Below, piece after piece: positions 45,816 through 58,663 of a stretch of DNA of 64,000 nucleotides. The notes under the pieces were generated by a model. The model was not told the DNA's origin. It worked only from the letters and a program-made list of their open reading frames with translations, and searched no databases. Numbering within the stretch: the first letter of the stretch is position 1; every line of letters begins with the position of its first letter. The stretch lies in NCBI GenBank assembly GCA_963565915.1, contig OY751495.1, forward strand, positions 2,046,001-2,110,000, in the 5' to 3' direction. This stretch comes from Entoloma clypeatum (taxonomy: Eukaryota > Basidiomycota > Agaricomycetes > Agaricales > Entolomataceae). The translations under genes and the position numbers were made by a program.

Positions 45816-46909
45816 GACTCGGTCGTCTTCTCCGATTTGTCCTCAGCTTGGGCCGCGCGGGCTTTTGCTTTGGCGTTAGAAGACGATTTCTTCGAGCAGT
45901 CGGAAGCCCGATGACCAACGTTGCCGCAAAACATGCATAAATTATTGTCAAATCGTCGTTGGCGTTCTTGGGGAGTTAATTTCCCATCTTTGCCAAGTTT
46001 GTCGGAGAGGGCGGATTTCGGAGTAGATTTGTCGGAGGAGCGCGATTTCTCGCGTTGACGTTCCCAGTAGCGAGCATCAATGTTATGGGCCATTACTTTC
46101 AACTCGGCGAGAGTTTTTGGTTTGGGAAAAGTCCCCAAAACGTCCTTGATGCGTTCCGCTAAACCGGTATAGTACCGATATCGGAGCGCGCCATCATCCC
46201 ACTGCGTGCGAGCGGAAAGACGTTTGAAGTCCACGTTGTAACGTAGGATCTTCTGATTGTCGCGCATCCGAAGGTGATCCAGGCTATCCTCTGCTTCTCC
46301 GGTCGAATCGATAGGTCCGAATTCGGATCGGAGGATGTGCACAAAGGCGGACCAGTCGTCCAACCAGACAGAGTCGTCGTCGGACTCTCCCAAGAGGGTG
46401 GGCTCAAACCATTCGAGCGCGGTTCCTCAGAGGTACGACAGAGCGAAACTGACTTTGTTATCATCGTCGTCAAAAGCGGGGTTGTTTCGGAAATATAGCG
46501 TGCATTGTGCGAGGAAACTGGTGAGTTTCCGAGAGTCAGAACCGTCAAAAGTGTCGGGTTCCTTCGATTTCTTTTTCGGAGTTTTCGGAGTCTCTCTTCG
46601 TCGGAGCTCCTGCGTCATAAGCATAATTGCTTCGGCGAGGTTTGGAGTTTGCTCGCGACGGAAAGGATTGTTATCGTCAAAAGGAGAGGTCGGCGATTTA
46701 AAAGGACGGAATTCTTCAGGAATCGGAGGTCCTTGTGTCTGAGGTGTTCGGAGACGAGGTGTCAGAGATATGGGGTCAGGTTTGGGTGCAGATTCTTCTG
46801 CGGGAATATCTTGGAACATATGTAGAAATGTCGCCCTGGTGTCCTGCAGGTTTGAAGCTTCCGCTGCGGCTGCTGCTGCGCGGGAGTTCTGTGTGTTGCG
46901 GGCTGCCAT
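45806..46909 (-). pseudogene. gypsy-1 Gag with one premature stop
   Basis: ATG at 46909 (MAARNTQNSRAAAAAAEA). The frame is open to 45806 except for TGA at 46427-46429, within SYL-stop-GTALEWFEP, where related elements usually have Lys or Arg. CGA to TGA is the simplest explanation. The C-terminal part has a CCHC zinc knuckle (CMFCGNVGHRASDC) and a basic tail. Gag forms the virus-like particle. Unless the stop is read through, this copy cannot make full Gag by itself. Confidence 0.88.
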
Positions 46910-46955
46910 AACTGGAATTTGAAATACGGATAAGCGAGTGGCAGTTTGAATATAC

Positions 46956-47439
46956 TGTTAAGAACTGATCGACAAAACGTCGGAGCTATGTCGGACGTGT
47001 CGGAAGGTCGGAAGGTCGGAGCGCGTGCAACGTAGGGGCAAGGACTTGGCTTCAACTTGTGTGTTGCGCCCTCGCTAATACGTTGGTGTCCTTATTTCGG
47101 AGGATCGGAGGATCGGAGGTCGGAGGTCGGACTCAAGTTAAGAGTCGGAAAGAGGACGGGAGGTATGATGTCGAATCTAAGTTGATATTCAAACTGAAGC
47201 TAATACACGATTCTACATAAGTTTAAATACTATGTCGGAGGACGTGTGGCTTCGTCGGAGTCGGATAACGAGTGGCTGTCGGAGATTCTTAACATAAGTA
47301 AAATGGTCGGATGTAAGTAATGTACGTAGTAACGAGATTCATAACAGTAAGTATGCATAATAAGTATTAGTCAAAATGTCGGAGGTGTCGGAGGTGTCGG
47401 GATTGGTCGGAAATCGTCGGAATGGATCGGAATGTAACA
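46956..47439 (-). repeat. gypsy-1 5' LTR
   Basis: 484 bases; differs from the 3' LTR only near 46990-47000 (CTATG for CTACG, CGTG for CGCG). Promoter of the element. Confidence 0.95.
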
Positions 47440-47958
47440 CCATCTTGCATTTCATATTTATAACTCCATGCCTTTATGCATTTCATATTCATATTCCTGT
47501 TTACTTATGCATTGCCTTTTCCACATGGTCCGTTAACCAACATCTCCGATGTTCAATACAGTCGCTGGCAACTTGCGCCACAACTCTGGACCTACTCCGA
47601 CCATCTCCGTAAAGTAATCACATAGATATTTAAGCTTGTACCATACCTGTAGTTCCTCAGTTCGAATATCAACCAAGTTCACTCCTCTACTCTCCGTTCA
47701 TGCCAGAGATCCTCTCTGTGGTACAATATGCCAACAACATCCTCATCTTCTGCTCTTCCTCCATCGTTACCCTTCGACGAGCTCAGTACTGTGTCAGAGT
47801 CACAACTCCGATGTCGTCCGACCACTTCCACATTAGCATGTCTCTCACTGAGATCTCTCCAAGGACCTCCGCACCTCCGACCTCTCCTCCAACCTCCTGA
47901 AATTGGGACACCTTATCCAACAAACAGCGGCGCAACACATATGTTGAAGCCACGTCCC
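47440..47958 (+). repeat. right part of the older gypsy-3 LTR
   Basis: Continues the LTR fragment 40337-40487 after the CCATC duplication. Contains TAGTTCCTCAGTTCGAATAT and GCGCAACACATATGTTGAAGCCA, both also found in the solo LTR 59348-59907 and, for the second, in the gypsy-1 LTR. Cut at 47958 by the gypsy-2 LTR. Confidence 0.65.
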
Positions 47959-48392
47959 TGTAAGGGCGACCTTACGATCCAAGACTCAAACTCAGATACT
48001 TGCAAGGGAGATCCAAAGTTTAGATCGAGCAGTCTGATAAGTAATACAACACATACCTTGCAAGGGAGATCCGAAGAGAAAGTTCTAAGGATTCCCCTGC
48101 AAGCTAGCTAGATAAATAGTAAAATGAGATATGAAATAAGAGATAAAACGAGACACATGAATGATGAGCAATGATTGGGAGTAGGGATGGGGGATGAATG
48201 GAAACAAGATGAATGATAGTACCTGCAATCCGACGTGCGGAGTAGCGGATGGGCGCAGAGTCGTTGGATGCGGAGAGGCAGATAAGATGTCAGAGGCAGC
48301 GGATACGATTGGAGGACGTTGGAGATGGTGGAATAGAAAGGAAAGGAAGAAAGGAAAGGAAAAGTGAAAAGTGAAAGTGGTTGCCCTTACAT
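47959..48392 (-). repeat. gypsy-2 3' LTR
   Basis: 434 bases, TGTAAGGGC to GCCCTTACA. Next to it is a C7 run, a purine tract on the minus strand. A closely similar solo copy in opposite sense is at 58230-58663. Confidence 0.9.
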
Positions 48393-48402
48393 CACCCCCC
48401 CT

Positions 48403-51400
48403 TCAAGGCACGGTGTCTCGACATGTCAGGCAAAACAAGTTGAATATTGCGGCAGTGATCCGCTGCAGAGCTCCCGGATGATGTTGGTAGAAGTCGCGGA
48501 CTAGGCGCGGAGCGTGGACATTGTCTTCTGCTTCCCAGAAATTCTCTTCATAGCCATATCCCTTCCATTTGACCAGGAATTGAAGCTTGCCTCGATGCAG
48601 TCGGCTGTCCAAGAGGTTTTCAACATCGTACTCCAATTCTTCTCCAACTACTGTTGGAGGTGGAGGAGAGCGGACTTGGCGTTGGAAAGGGTCATCAGGA
48701 ACTAGTGAAAGTTTGACGACATGGAATACTGGGTGAACACGGGACATGGAAGGGGGAAGGTGAAGTTCATAGGCATGTGTTCTGACAGGTCGGACCACTG
48801 GGAAAGGGCCTATGTATCGATGTGCAAGTTTTTTTGTGGGTCGGGTGGTTTTGAGGTCTGATGAGTCTAAAAAGACCTTGTCCCCCAGGCAGAATGTCGG
48901 AGTGGTGCTCCAATGCTGGTTGTAGTATCGCGCTGTGTCGTCTTTTGCCTTTGTCAGTGCTGCGTGAGCTTCCTCTAGAGCGGACTTTATCCATTGGCTG
49001 AAATCCACTACCGCCTCAATCTCTGTCTGCTTCTCGCGAGGTTTGAATCCCATGCGCAGATGGTGGCTGGTGTCAATGTAGAACAGAGTTTGATGTGTCG
49101 ATGCGTGAACATGGTTGTTGTATGCAAATTCAGCCATCAGAAGCCATTCGTCCCAATCGTCTTGACATTCATTGACAAATAGGCAAAGGTATTGTTCCAA
49201 TCCTTGATTGACCTGCTTCGTCTGTCTGTCCAACTGTGGATGGTAGGCTGTTGAGGCAGCAACCTTAATGCTAAGCAGCCTGTATAGTTCGTGCATGAAC
49301 TTGGCGACAAACTGTGGTCCTCGGTTGGAGACAATGGCCTCCGGTAGTCCATGGAGTTTCCAGATGTTTTGAACATAGGAGCGTGCAGTCCCAAGTGCGG
49401 AGATGTCAGAGTGCATCAGGATGAAGTGTCCCCGCTTCCCTACTGAGTCCACTACCACCATGATAGCATCGTAGCCGTGGGCTTCTGGTAGTTCAGTAAT
49501 GAAGTCAACACTGGTTACTTGCCATCGCTCTGTGGGGACTGGTAGCAGATTGAGCTCTCCAGAGGGCGGAGTGCGTCGGACCTTGGTGTGGAGGCATGGG
49601 TTGCATGTCTTGCAATATTGACCTATTAAACGAGACATGTGTGGCCACCAGTAATTGCACGACACCAGTTCCAAGGTTTTCCACCGTCCAGGATGTCCAG
49701 CCACCGGAGTGTCATGGTGTTGTGTGAGGATCCAATGATGCAGTTGGGGATTGTTAGAAACATAGATATGATCCCTGAAGTAGAGCAAACCTTCCGCTTG
49801 CCTCCACTCCGCACTACGGATGGATCCCGCTCCGACAGTCGGAAGGGATTTGACGACCTCCGCCACACTATCCTCCAGTAACCCCTCTCGGATTCCCTGT
49901 CGGACCTGGTGGAGGACGTCGTGTTCTTCCCCTTGAACAGTTACCCCACACATTGCTTGCACTGCAAACAATTCTGGTCGAAGAAGGATGATGTTTTCGT
50001 TGTCCCGCAATCCGTCTCCGTGGTCTGCTCGTCAGAACAAAGCGTCGGACTTGCCCATTGACTTGCCAGATGGATGGTGCATTTTGAAATCGAAACAAGC
50101 GGGGTATAAGGACCATCTAGCTTGTCATTGATTTAGTTTTTGAGCTGTCATGAAATACTCAAGATTTTTGTGGTCCGTCCAAATCTCCACTGTGTTCTCC
50201 GCTCCTTCCAGGAAGTGCCTCCACTCCTCCAATGCGCGGACCACCGCCAACATCTCCTTGTCATAGATCTCATAGTTGCGTTCCACTGGACTAAGGCTTT
50301 TGGAATAGAATGCGACAGGGTGCCACTTACCATCCTCTGTTGGTTGGGACAGTACTGCTCCGGTTGCAAAGTCCGAGCTATCTGCTTCTATCCGCCACTC
50401 CTTTCCATGATCAGCTAAGACCAGGATCAGAGTGGATGTAATCCTCCGCTTCAACTCCACAAATGCGGACACTTCTCTCTCCCTCCAAGACCAGAGGTGC
50501 CCTTTCTTTGTGAGCTCGAAAAGAGGGTGCGTGATGTCCGAAATCCTTCAATAAAACAGCAATAGAAGTTAGTGAATCCCAGAAAGGACTGTACTTCTCA
50601 GACGTTTGTCAGAGCAGGCCACTCCGCGACCCCCACTACCTTCACCGGATCCATCTCTATGTGTTCTTGTTCAATAATAAGGCCTAGATATTCAATGTGT
50701 GTTTGTTCAAACTCGCATTTCTCTGGTTTTAGATAGAGTTTGTGTTCACAAAGTCGTTCCAGTACGATCCGTGTGACTCTCCGATGCTCCGCAAGGGTCT
50801 CCGTGAAGATGAGTATATCGTCGAGGTAAACACAGACTACACCTTCAGTGATAAGGTCCTGAAAGATCTCGTTCATTATAGTCTGGAATGTGGATGGACT
50901 ATTAGTGAGGCTGAAGAACATCACCAATGGTTCATAGAGTCCGTGATTGGTCTGAAAAGCGGCCTTCCACTCGTCTCCGGGTTTTATCTGCACATTGTTG
51001 TAGCCCCAGCGGATGTCAAGCTTGGTGAAGTATTGAGCGTGTTGAAGTTTATTGATCAGTTCGGATATGAGCGGAAGCAGATACTTGTTTTTGATAGTTT
51101 TGGAATTGAGTGACTGGTAGTCTTGTACAAGACGAAGCGAGCCATCCTTCTTCTTGATGTAGAATACTGGAGATGCCATTGGAGACTTGGAAGGGTGGAT
51201 CCGACCAGTTGCAAGGTTTTACCCGCTGGAGAGGCATCCGGAACAAGTTCAATGGTGTGGTCCCAAGTCCGCTCTTCCGGTAAGGTGTTGAAAGAGGTCT
51301 TTGAGAATACGTCTTCGAAGTCAAACAAGTGGTCTGGTACAGAGTTGCGGAAAGATTTAGGTTTTTGGTTACTGAGGAAGGCCTCCGATAGACGTTGCGA

Positions 51401-52021
51401 GATATTGGATAAAGCACAGATGAACTCCGCCTCCACTGGTACTGTTCCGACAAAAATGTGATCTCCCTCCTCAAACTCATCCTCTTCCTCAGCGTCTTCC
51501 GCTAACTCCTCCGCTTCCTCTTCTTCTGTGACATCCTCCACCCATGGGCCACGTGGAGCCTCCTCCTCTAGACTGGACATCGGAGTGGAACCCATCCGAC
51601 AGGCTCGGATGCGGACTTGTTCAAACTTCTTCTCCTTCCGCTCTTGGGCTGCCTCCTGGTGGCATGTCTGGCATTGTGCAGGACACCAGCTCATCTTCAC
51701 TTCCCCTGATGTCCAATCTACCTCGGGGTTGTGTTCTTTGAGCCAAGTGAAGCCTAACACAATTTCTTGTTTTCCCAAGCTTGTTACTGCAACCTGGGTC
51801 TGCTCCAAGTGATCCCGATAGCGGAGCACTACATCCAACACCTCCGTTATTGCTCCAGCCTCGTTTGGAGTTCCGTCAATGTTGTATACCGGAATTGTGT
51901 GTTGTAGTTTTTGAGTAGAGTCGATGTTTCTCAACCAGAGTGCGTTCAATAAACGACCCTGTTGCCCCGCTGTCGAGTAAGGCCTTTTGTGATAGTGTGT
52001 CTTTGGTGTTGGTAGTTTCAA
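48403..52021 (-). pseudogene. gypsy-2 Pol, frameshifted
   Basis: Read in pieces. 52021-51056: protease region with ALLDSGATGSFIE and an acidic linker. 51179-50598: reverse transcriptase ([31 protein letters not shown]). 50472-50125: RNase H (DSSDFATGAVLSQP). 50010-48403: integrase (HHDTPVAGHPGRW, CKTCNPCLHTK, VDFITELPEAHGYD, SNRGPQFVAKF) and chromodomain (FLVKWKGYGYEENFWEAEDN). At least four frame changes separate them. The RT has unusual substitutions ([19 protein letters not shown]). Confidence 0.88.
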
Positions 52022-52233
52022 GAACTATGTTCAGTTCAATAGAATTGTTGGAGTGAGCAGAGGCGAGGACATAAGCCGACGCTCCCATTTAGAGAGGCGA
52101 AGGCAGATGGGATTTGTGGAGTTGGGTGCGACTATGGGATCGTTTGCAGGCTTAGAGATGGAGGGTATAGGATCATATTGTTCCATAAATAAGGCAGCAT
52201 AACAATTTTTAGCAGACAACGAGGGTGCACTGT

Positions 52234-52740
52234 TCACTCACTGTGGGGAGGAAAATCCTCCTGTCCTTCCTCTGACTCCGCAGACTCCATGGGCAGAACG
52301 GAGTTGCCTTCCGCTGCGTCCTTGACCACAAGTTGTTCCATAACAAACTTGTCCTGCTCCTCCATTGTCATGAAGCGAACGTCGAAGCGAAGGGGGCATT
52401 CACAACTAAAGTGACCCATTTTGTTACATCTGAAGCATGCATTGGCATTCTTGCCTTTGATGTGTGAAGTATCAATGTCCATTGCATTAGGGTCCCTGGT
52501 CGGCAGAGCGGATGTGGACGCGGGCGGAGCTGTACGCAGAGTGAATGGAATGTAGGGGCAAGGGAATGCTGAGGTGCCAGGTACTCTTGGTCCGACAACG
52601 TTGCGGAAGGCAGAGGTGTGGGTTGGAGCAGTGGCTTTGAAGGCTTTGTTGGCAATCCTATTGTCATGATTGACTTGTGCTGCAGAGTACCACTCATCGG
52701 GGTTGTCATCTGCACGCTGTCCGTGGGTCAGGGTGGCAAT
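52234..52740 (-). pseudogene. gypsy-2 Gag fragment with zinc knuckle
   Basis: C-terminal Gag: ADDNPDEWYSAAQVNHDNRI, a proline/threonine-rich linker, and CFRCNKMGHFSCEC (CX2CX4HX4C), ending in an acidic tail at 52234. The upstream part is removed by the copia-1 LTR insertion at 52741. Confidence 0.85.
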
Positions 52741-53051
52741 TGTTGAAGTTCCACCTGGGCGCTAGCTGCAGATGTACTGAGCAACACAGCTACAGTGGAA
52801 GTACTCTACTCTACCATTCTAGTCACTTACTTGGTTGAGAAGGGTGGGGCTGGTGAGAGCGGTTGAGGCTGGTAAGAGCGATGGAGCTGGTTAAGAGTCA
52901 AGAGACAACTTGTTGATATTGACAGTTTCCTGGTCTTATATACCGTACTACTGTTTGTACCAACCAAATAAGTATGTAATCGAAGATGTGTAAATGGTCA
53001 CGTGATGTAATCTAATCTAATCTAATCTACATGATGGAAAAGTTTCAACAC
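52741..53051 (-). repeat. copia-1 3' LTR
   Basis: 311 bases, TGTTGAAGTT to AAGTTTCAACA, followed by a C7 run (minus-strand purine tract). Contains four TAATC repeats near 53007. Inserted in gypsy-2 gag. Confidence 0.85.
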
Positions 53052-53129
53052 CCCCCCATATTTAGTACATACTTCTAAATACATCTTACTTTTTCCCATA
53101 TAGGTACTTTTTCTTCGTCTAGTTTTTAA

Positions 53130-56100
53130 GTAATCCAAAGTACGGGATAAACTTGTTGAAGAGGATTTTCCCCAGATTCTTAGTTAAAAGGTCTGCAGGG
53201 TTATTCACTCCTTCGATGAATTCGACCATAATAATCCCTTTGGATACTTTTTCTCTGACAAAGTGGAATCACATGTTGATGTGCTTGGATCGCTTCTCAG
53301 TTACAGGGATGTGATACAGACGGAGCCATTGTTGTCTCCATAGATCAGAACTGATCCGATCTGCATTCCAAGTTTGGCAAGCATGCTTCTAAGCCATGTC
53401 ACTGCGCGACTGCAATCTGATAGCGCCATGTACTCTGCTTCTGTGGAAGAGAGGGCAATGGTTTTTTGCGCCGATGAAACCCATGTTACTGCTCCAGATG
53501 CCAGCGATATGAAGTAACCAGTGGTGGACTTTCTGGTGTTTTCATCTGACGCCCAATCGGAGTCTGTAAATGCGTAGATTCCTTTCCCAGAATCACCATC
53601 ATACATGATCGCGTAATCTTTCATTGCCTTCAAATACCTGCAAATATCCCTTGCCACTTCTAAATGGCGTTTGGTAGGATTTGCGGAAAATTGGGACATT
53701 TTGATCACTGCAAAACAAATGTCGGGTCTTGTCCTGATCATTAAGTACAATAGTGATCCGATGACGGATTGGTACTTGGATGTGAGTTCCGCATTGGGTT
53801 CATCTTCAGACTTCATGGGTTTGTAGCCCATCAGGAGTGGGGTGTGGGTGGCATTGGATTCGCTCATCCCCATTTGTGTGAGAATTTTCTCAAGGTAAGG
53901 TACTTGATCAATGAAGATTTTCTTCCCACATTGCCTTATTTGGATTGAGAGAAATTCTTTCGGTTCCCCATTAGACACTAGGTGGCCTAGGTCCCTACAT
54001 TCCCATGTTGTCATGAAGGCCTTCTTTTTCTCTAGCGTGTATTCTCGGTTTGTGCCGAGAAAAGCAGAGTCATCGACATAAATGACAGCGATTACAGTTT
54101 CCCCTTTGGTACTTGTGTGAATAAAAACTCCCGCATCGGAGTGAAGCCAGACAAAACCGAGCTTTTTCATGGAGGAATTGAGTTCCCTCCACCAGACTAA
54201 TGCAGCCTGCTTAAGTGCGTATAGGGCTTTGTGTAGTTGGTACACGAAGTGTTCTTTCCCTTTTACTATGTAGCCTTCAGGCTGTCGCATGTAAATTACC
54301 TCACGGAGTGTTCCATAGAGGAAGGCTGATGAGATGTCCAGGAATGTCATGAACCACCCTTCAAGGGCTGTCAATGCCAGAATCAACCAGACGGTCTCGT
54401 ACCTCACTACCAGTGAGAAGATCTGATTGAAGTTGATCCCTTCTACCTGTGAGAAACCTTTTGCGACAAGGCGCGCTTTCAAACGCCCATCGGATTTTTT
54501 GTTGTAAACCCATTTGTTCCTTAGAGCTTTTCTCCCTGTAGGTAGGGGTACTAACTCCATGATCACCCCGCGGCTTTTGAGCATGTCTAGCTCTTTTCGT
54601 TCTGCCGCATACCAATCTTCTTTGTTCGGAAGAGAGTATATATCTTTGTGTGACATTTTGATGATGCCCACTTGGATAGAGATTGCCTCCATTAGGAGAT
54701 CGTTCATCCATGCCGTTTGACCGCCTAATCTACGCCTTCGATCCATTTTTTCAAGATCAGAAGCAGGGGTGTCTTCCCCATAGATGCTACCTGGCATTCT
54801 CCGAACTCGTCGTTCCCTGATCGGTCGATCTGGTACTTGTTCGGGTTCCGGAGTGGGTACTCACGGTTCATTGTCGGGCTCGCTAGACGGCAAGTCATCA
54901 TCTGATTCAGGGTGATCCTGTCCAGTGGGAACAGGATCGTGAGGTTTTTTGTAATGACTATCATTGTCATCATTTCCGGGGATGAGGTCCTCAAACTCAT
55001 CAGCCGGTTCTGGGTTTTCCATTTCTGGATGGTTTTCTGGCAAAGGGTCGATGTGGCATCTAGGGTACTTGCTTTCATCAAAGATAGCTTTCCCACCCAT
55101 GCAAATTGTATTAGTCTCAGGATCCATGAAACGGTATCCTTTGACCCCTGGCTTTGATCCGAGATAAATCATCAATCGAGATCTAGACTCCAGGGAATTT
55201 CTACATTTTTCTTTTGGGATATACACATATGCCTGACATCCGAAGACTCTGATGCTTGACATATCGGGGATCTCATTGGTCACCCTGAAGTAAGGGGTAT
55301 TCCATTCGAGACGCTGCATGGGGGTTCTGTTGTAGAGAAAAGCTGCATGTTCCAAACAGAATTCCCACCACATAGGTGGTAAGCACGCGTCGAAGCGCAA
55401 GGCCTGAGATTTCTCCCACAGGGTTCGATTTATCCGTTCTGCTCGACCGTTCTGCTGGTGCTGATACGGGAGCGTGACGTCGATCAGAATTCCATGATCG
55501 GCAAGTACATCCTTGTATTCGTTGAATTCTCCACCTCCATCAACTCGCCATTTCTTAGGAGTGGCGGCGAATTGATTCTGGATCATCGCAAGGAATTGTC
55601 GTAGTGCCATGACAGCATCCGACTTCTTCCTAAGCAAGACAACCCAGACGTGGGATGAAAAATCATCCAAAAACGTGAGGAAATATTTATATTTATGGTA
55701 TGATGCCGTGGATATCTGTTTGAGATCGGAATGGATCAGATCAAAGGTTTTTGTTGCCCTTGTTATCGAATTTGGATATGACTGATTTGGCATTTTCCCT
55801 TTGAGGCAACCTGTGCAACTTTCCTGTGATTTCTCATGTACTAGTGTCTCAGGTACCCCTTTGGTACTGGTGGGAATCTTTCGGAGTGCTTGATCATTTG
55901 GGTGACCAAGGCGCTTGTGCCATGTTTCGACAGTGATTTCGCTTGAGATAGCATGGATCTGGTCATAGCATATTTCAGTGTCTAACCAGTAAATGGTTTG
56001 ACCAAGGATGTGGGGCAAAAACTGGATTTTGTTCAGCCCTTTGGAGATGTTGATTTCTCCACGAGTCCCGTCTACTTTGTAACCATGGTTAAGAAAGACG

Positions 56101-56561
56101 CCTAGGGACAATAGGCGTGTGTCCATGTCGGGGATGTAAAATACCGGTCTGAGGAGATGGGTTTTAACTTCACCATTTAGGGTGTGCTGTACTGGAACGG
56201 CCCCAACTCTGAGTATTTCCAGTTTCTTTCCTTTAGCAGCAGTTTGGACGAATCGCTTGACTGTGAGAGGTCTATAGTATGCGAAGTCTTTAAACTCATG
56301 CGTAAAGTGTAAAGAAGCACTGGAATCTAATATCCATTGTGCGTGTTCTTTTTCCTTACAATGTGTACAGGAGGCAAAATGTTTTATATATTTTTTATGT
56401 AGATCACTGCTGAAGTGATCTACGCAAACTGTACTGGTACTAGCTAATATATTATACGTCTGTTGAGAGGTATTATTAGCGTTCCGCAATTGATAAGGTT
56501 TGAGAGAAGGTTTTGACGAACCATCAAGTTCAATCTCGTCCACAAACTCATCTGGCCCCAT
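53130..56561 (-). pseudogene. copia-1 Pol (pre-integrase, integrase, RT, RNase H), broken
   Basis: The first block, 56561-54861, has a protease-like WILDSSASLHF, a GAG-pre-integrase zinc motif (WHKRLGHPNDQAL to CTGCLKGK) and integrase (FLDDFSSHVWV, NGRAERINRTL). One in-frame TGA at 54861-54863 separates it from the second block, with RT (NQIFSLVVRYETVWLI, YVDDSAFLGTN) and RNase H (AFTDSDWASDENTRKST). A frameshift near 53300 and another TGA, at HINM-stop-FHFV, break the C-terminus, which ends NPADLLTKNLG. The apparent ATG at 56561 uses a T from the neighbouring poly-T and is not a real start. Confidence 0.88.
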
Positions 56562-58229
56562 TTTTTTTTTTTTTTTTTTGGGTCAGCAATTTATATAGTG
56601 GTATACTAGGGGTACAGTCCGCTTGATATAGAATAAACTACATCGATCCAAGGATCTACGTACGCATGAAGAACAGGCGGCGCAAAGCTCCGTCGAGCTG
56701 ATAAGTCCTCGCACCAGGACGGGGGAGTCTGTTATAAACAAACACGTTAGTATGCACACCCAAATATTCGGCCGCGCGATACAAGAGCACTCCAACCTTT
56801 TGAGGTTGGCCGTTAGCGGCGCTGGGGGGTGTCTGCGTCCTGCCCCCCAAAGAAGCGCCTGTGTGGTTCTTATCCCTCAATCGTGTTTGCTTGCCAGAGG
56901 GGGCTGCACCCCTTTGCACCCAGCGCGCTACCACGTGACTACCACCAACGGTTGTGTTGGGCGTTGGACGATCCCGAAAGGCAAAGGCCCCTGGGTTATC
57001 CATAATGAATTTCCTGAAGTTGTCCCACGTGGGAGTGTTCCTCGAGAAGGTGGGCATGTCTGGGGGCCTGGTGGGGTGGTGCAGACATTTGTAGAGTACG
57101 TGGGCGAAGTCCTCAGCGGACCCTGAACCACAGTCACATTGTTCAACCTTGTTGCCAATATTGAACCTATGTCTATAGTGGCCAATTGGGGTGTGACTGG
57201 TGAGGCCGTGAACCATTTGAGCCATGAGGGATTGGGAGTGACCCACATCCTTAAGCCATGTGCCGCCCTTGAGGTGGGACGGTTTCATTCTTTTGGCCCG
57301 AGTGTGGTCTTGGCGTCTGACGCACATCCTCGGGAATTGGTAGTGACGGCCAACATACTTGGGGGACTGATACAAGTTGTTCCAGTCGCCTAGCATGTCA
57401 TCCGTGAATTGTTTCATATTGAAATCGAGGGATCTGGAGGCCGACTCGCCACACTCGATGTGTATCGAGGAGGCGAAGTCGTGCACTGCACAATGGGGTT
57501 CGAAGCCATGGTCCGAGCAATCAGGGACATGGTGAAAGAAGACCTTGGATTTCAGACCTGGTTCCTCAAACCAAGGGACCAGGTTGCTGATGATAGCAAG
57601 CGCAGTTGCCTGCGAAGAGTGGAGGTCCGGGTCTGTGGCGCGCCGAATGGCGTTAACAGAGTCGGTGAAGATGTGGATTTCTTCCAGTTGGGAGAGGCCC
57701 CCTAGCAGAGTGACCAGGTTGGAGAACCCGTGCCCTATTGCTAAAGTTTCAGTGTCATCAGAGACTGCGAGGCCACCAGCCGCCCAGTCTTTGTTGATGG
57801 AGTACCCCATGTGCCAGGTTTCCCAAGCTGCAACAGCTTGATGGCCCGACACAAGGGAGGGAACAGCCGTGTCAGTGACAATGACAGCGGATTTGTTAGA
57901 GCAGATGTTGGCATTGAACACCTTGTTAAGGGTGGCGAGGCGTGACTTTCTGGCTTCGGCACGCTCCTTAGCGGTTTTGCCGCGGATAAGAGTGATGTCG
58001 TGGATGATGTGGTCTGGGAAACGGTTGAGGATGCGTTTTCCTGGCTCGTTGTAATTATTAAAGGGTGATAGGGGGACAGTCACGTTTGCACGGTATGCCC
58101 AGATATCGACGAGAGGGGATTTGAGATTGTACATAAATTCCGGGGAGTACCATGGTCGTTTTGAGGGATCTTCCTCATTGCAGACCATGACGGTCATGTG
58201 CCGTGGTGCAAGAGAGTGCATATGGACGC

Positions 58230-58663
58230 TGTAAGGGCAACCACTTTCACTTTTCACTTTTCCTTTACTTTCCTCCTTTCCTTTCTATTCCACCATCTCC
58301 GACGTCCTCCGATCGTATCCGCTGTCTCCGACATCTTATCCGCCTCTCCGCATCCGACGACTCCGCCCCCATCCGCTACTCCGCACGTCGGATCGCAGGT
58401 ACTATCATTCATCTTGTTTCCATTCATCCTTCATCGCTACTCCCAATCATTGCTCATCATTCATGCGTCTCGTTTTATCTCTTATTTCATATCTCATTTT
58501 ACTATTTATCGCAGCTAGCTTGCAGGGGAATCCTTAGAACTTTCTCTTCGGATCTCCCTTGCAAGGTATGTGTTGTATTACTTATTAGACTGCTCAATCT
58601 AAACTTCGGATCTCCCTTGCAAGTATCTGAGTTTGAGTCTTGGATCGTAAGGTCGCCCTTACA
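58230..58663 (+). repeat. solo LTR of gypsy-2 family
   Basis: 434 bases, TGTAAGGGC to GCCCTTACA, inverted relative to the LTR at 47959-48392. Target duplication GACGC at 58225-58229 and 58664-58668. Left by recombination between LTRs of a complete insertion into the LINE. Confidence 0.93.

Larger units (their letters stand above)
40488..47439 (-). mobile_element. gypsy-1: young chromodomain Ty3/Gypsy retrotransposon with antisense gene
   Basis: 6952 bases, transcribed on the minus strand. LTRs of 484 bases at 40488-40971 (3') and 46956-47439 (5'), starting TGTTAAG and ending TGTAACA on the plus strand. They differ at two positions, both C to T in CG context. Five-base target duplication CCATC at 40483-40487 and 47440-47444. 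Order along the genomic RNA: 5' LTR, gag, pol, then an oppositely oriented accessory gene, a purine tract, 3' LTR. The only obvious lesion in gag-pol is one stop in gag. It sits inside an older gypsy LTR. Confidence 0.93.
47959..52740 (-). mobile_element. gypsy-2: degraded chromovirus, 5' end missing
   Basis: 3' LTR, pol and part of gag of a second chromodomain element on the minus strand. The 5' part is cut off at 52740 by the copia-1 LTR and is not found elsewhere in the window. Several frame breaks show it is dead and older than gypsy-1. Confidence 0.88.
52741..56561 (-). mobile_element. copia-1: degraded Ty1/Copia element
   Basis: Minus-strand Copia element lying in gypsy-2. Its 5' part is separated or lost because a non-LTR element is inserted at 56561. 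Several stops and a frameshift show it is dead. Confidence 0.85.

Noticed and set aside
47728..48111. Plus-strand frame of 127 residues across the gypsy-3/gypsy-2 LTR junction
   Set aside because: Spans two LTR fragments; a chance frame.
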